Source: Streptomyces roseofulvus
GTDB lineage: Bacteria; Actinomycetota; Actinomycetes; Streptomycetales; Streptomycetaceae
DNA length: 64,000 nt
NCBI RefSeq assembly: GCF_039534915.1
Contig: NZ_BAAAWE010000001.1
Location: forward strand, 4,216,001-4,280,000
Reading direction: 5' to 3'
Positions 62,701-64,000 of this stretch are shown piece after piece. A program made the position numbers and the translations under genes. Every line of letters begins with the position of its first letter. The first letter of the stretch is position 1. A model generated the notes under the pieces. It made no database searches. It was not told the DNA's origin and saw only the letters and a program-made list of their open reading frames with translations.

Positions 62701-62781
62701 ATTGCTCCCGACCGGCTTTCACCGCTCGGTGCGAGCACCACTCTACCTGATCCACCGGAGTGGTCGGTAACCGTGATGCAG

Positions 62782-62853
62782 AGCGGGTGACAGGGATCGC
62801 ACACTGCGCCTTCCCCCTGGAAGGGGGACGTTCTACTACTGAACTACACCCGC
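62782..62853 (-). tRNA. tRNA-Gly(TCC)
   Basis: Minus-strand acceptor gcgggtg (62853-62847) pairs with cacccgc (62789-62783), discriminator T. Anticodon stem tcccc/gggga around ctTCCag decodes GGA/GGG. It is upstream of tRNA-Gly(GCC) copy 2 on the same strand, 81 nt away, and may share its transcript. Confidence 0.93.
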
Positions 62854-62963
62854 ACGCTGCTGGGGACTCGGCTTTTCGGCCTCGCCCCTCGGCGTGATCC
62901 AGACTCTAGCCGATCAAGGGGGGTGGAACGCAAATCCGTTCCGCCCGCCCTCGCCGGCGGCGG

Positions 62964-63305
62964 TCAGCTCGCCTCGCGGAAGGCCTCGTAGACCCGCTTG
63001 GGGATGCGGCCCCGGGCCGGCACGTCCATCTTGTTGGACTGCGCCCAGGCGCGGACCGCCGCCGGGTCGGGGGCGAGGGCCGTGTGCTTGTACGGGGCGG
63101 TGGTTCCGGTCACACCGGACGCCTGCTTGCCCGTCTGCTTCCGCCCGGCCGCGAGGTAGGGCGCGAGGGCCTTGCGGAGTTTCTTTGCATTGGCAGCATT
63201 CAGGTCGATCTCGTACATCTTCCCGTCGAGCCCGAACGCGACCGTTTCCGCCGCTTCTCCGCCGTCGATGTCGTCGGAGAGGGTGACCACCACTCGCTGC
63301 GCCAC
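62964..63305 (-). CDS. lsrL: Lsr2-family nucleoid-associated protein (Lsr2-like, LsrL)
   Basis: 113 residues from GTG 63305 (GGAAAGGA ribosome site). N-terminal dimerisation domain AQRVVVTLSDDIDGGEAAET and MYEIDLNAANAKKLRKALAP; C-terminal DNA-binding domain ends AVRAWAQSNKMDVPARGRIP with the minor-groove hook (ARGRIP) and KRVYEAF. Lsr2 proteins bind AT-rich DNA and silence acquired genes. Position next to purS matches the S. coelicolor Lsr2 paralogue SCO4076 rather than the main lsr2. Confidence 0.92.
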   Translation of the reverse strand: MAQRVVVTLSDDIDGGEAAETVAFGLDGKMYEIDLNAANAKKLRKALAPYLAAGRKQTGKQASGVTGTTAPYKHTALAPDPAAVRAWAQSNKMDVPARGRIPKRVYEAFREAS

Positions 63306-63672
63306 GGATATCGGTCCTTTCCTGTGGCCCGTCACCTGTCAACGGCTATGGGTGCGCCTCTGACGTGCGATGACACCAGGCCGCTGGCTGCCCGGGGACA
63401 ATACTGATTCCCTCTGGATTCCTTTGTACAGCGACGGGCGTCGCATTGTGAAGCCCCGTCAATTGTCTCAGCGTGTCCCGGAGCAAAGGGGCACGCAATT
63501 TTTCACTCGCATTTCATGTGCGGCGGGGTGTGGCGGGGCTTTGGAGTGGATCTGCGCGGCGGGCGGCTTCCGGCCTGGGCATTTGTAGGATCCTTCAGAT
63601 CTCTACCCGCGTAGAATTTGGAGGCAGGTACGCTGAGGGAACCGCCCACGCAACACACCACCGGGAGTGCCA
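63306..63672. other. 367-nt divergent intergenic region between lsrL and purS
   Basis: Noticeably less GC-rich than its surroundings, so it could itself be an Lsr2 target. On the plus strand TAGAAT (63612-63617) is a good -10 candidate about 55 nt before purS, without a clear -35. On the minus strand TTGACA occurs about 35 nt before lsrL without a matching -10. No coding region or riboswitch recognised. Confidence 0.5.
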
Positions 63673-63918
63673 GTGGCACGCGTCGTAGTCGACGTCATGC
63701 TCAAGCCGGAGATCCTCGACCCGCAGGGACAGGCGGTGCAGCGTGCACTGCCCCGCCTCGGGTTCGCCGGGATCGCCGACGTCCGTCAGGGGAAGCGCTT
63801 CGAGCTGGAGGTGGAGGGACCGGTCGACGACGCCGCCCTCGCCCGCATCCATGAGATGGCCGAAACCTTCCTCGCCAACACCGTGATCGAAGACTTCGTC
63901 GTGAAGGTCGAGTCGTGA
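63673..63918 (+). CDS. purS: phosphoribosylformylglycinamidine synthase subunit PurS
   Basis: 81 residues: ARVVVDVMLKPEILDPQGQA, GFAGIADVRQGKRFELEVEG, and NTVIEDFVVKVES, the whole small subunit. PurS bridges PurQ and PurL in FGAM synthetase. GTG 63673 is favoured over GTG 63667 because GGGAG (63663-63667) is 5 nt before it and overlaps the earlier one. The stop overlaps the purQ start (GTGA). Confidence 0.95.
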   Translation: MARVVVDVMLKPEILDPQGQAVQRALPRLGFAGIADVRQGKRFELEVEGPVDDAALARIHEMAETFLANTVIEDFVVKVES

Positions 63919-64000
63919 CCGCTCGCATCGGCGTCGTCACCTTCCCCGGCACGCTCGACGACCAGGACGCGCTGCGCGCCGCCCGCCTCGCGGGCGCCGA
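63915..64000 (+). CDS. purQ: phosphoribosylformylglycinamidine synthase subunit PurQ, 3' partial
   Basis: Begins with GTG 63915 overlapping purS and runs off the window. The visible residues TARIGVVTFPGTLDDQDALR and AARLAGA match the N-terminus of PurQ glutamine amidotransferase in streptomycetes. The catalytic Cys lies beyond the window. Confidence 0.93.
   Translation, partial: MTARIGVVTFPGTLDDQDALRAARLAGA

Overview
The window is high-GC actinobacterial chromosome, almost certainly Streptomyces. Evidence: about 72% GC with strong third-position GC; many GTG starts and 4-bp ATGA/GTGA overlaps; a SigF/SigN sigma pair; and the conserved block upp ... ffs-dnaX-purD ... purC ... Lsr2-like-purS-purQ, which follows the order of the S. 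coelicolor core region around SCO4000-SCO4078. A perfect 14-bp parS site at 14680 fits an origin-proximal core location. I saw no prophage, insertion sequence, CRISPR array or complete antibiotic cluster.

Layout. 1-2933: end of an operon resembling the actinobacterial igr steroid side-chain operon (DUF35 protein, acyl-CoA dehydrogenase, MaoC hydratase, Ltp2-type aldolase). It is followed by an ECF sigma factor, a block of 37-bp tandem repeats, a palindrome-bearing promoter and an acyl-CoA ligase. 5847-10185: a giant PAS/receiver protein with a degenerate kinase core and a subtilisin-inhibitor-like protein. 10510-14698: tRNA-Ser(GCT), tRNA-Arg(ACG), then small conserved genes (PH domain, BRO-N, DUF2797, ABM-type monooxygenase, amidohydrolase). 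14796-20570: a response regulator/kinase operon that continues into two membrane glycosyltransferases. 20575-25255: two drug-efflux modules (MFS+TetR and MarR+MFS), each with clear operators.

25372-33227: a lipoprotein, the sigN-sigF pair, a Dabb protein, a TrmO-like protein, tRNA-Ser(CGA), tadA and its associated protein, upp and a LytR_C protein. 33343-45722: housekeeping and stress genes (HerA-like ATPase, M28 aminopeptidase, DNA glycosylase, two peptidase/esterase-type hydrolases, TetR/WrbA pair, CsoR-family repressor, YCII, MarC, aldo/keto reductase, AhpD-like). 45792-49192: a secreted small protein, a terminator/attenuator, and a MacB-like ABC transporter. 50156-54004: tRNA-Ser(GGA), SRP RNA, dnaX, purD. 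54255-57668: a protease-like membrane protein lacking its metal motif and a dimethylformamidase-like protein, lying between purD and purC. 58734-62700: a two-component/ABC cassette bracketed by two nearly identical tRNA-Gly(GCC)-terminator units. 62782-64000: tRNA-Gly(TCC), an Lsr2-like nucleoid protein, purS and the start of purQ.

How it works together. The purine genes (purD, purC, purS, purQ) and dnaX/SRP form the conserved core. Around them lie regulated accessory modules whose cis-elements can be read directly: 11-bp response-regulator repeats, TetR/MarR inverted repeats, a MerR-type 19-bp-spacer promoter in three tandem copies, and a DesR-type operator in front of the ABC/kinase cassette. 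The most interesting leads are the MerR-box triplication with a predicted leaderless start, the secreted-protein/attenuator/ABC module, the tRNA-flanked sensory cassette, the parS site inside a coding region, and the giant degenerate sensor protein.
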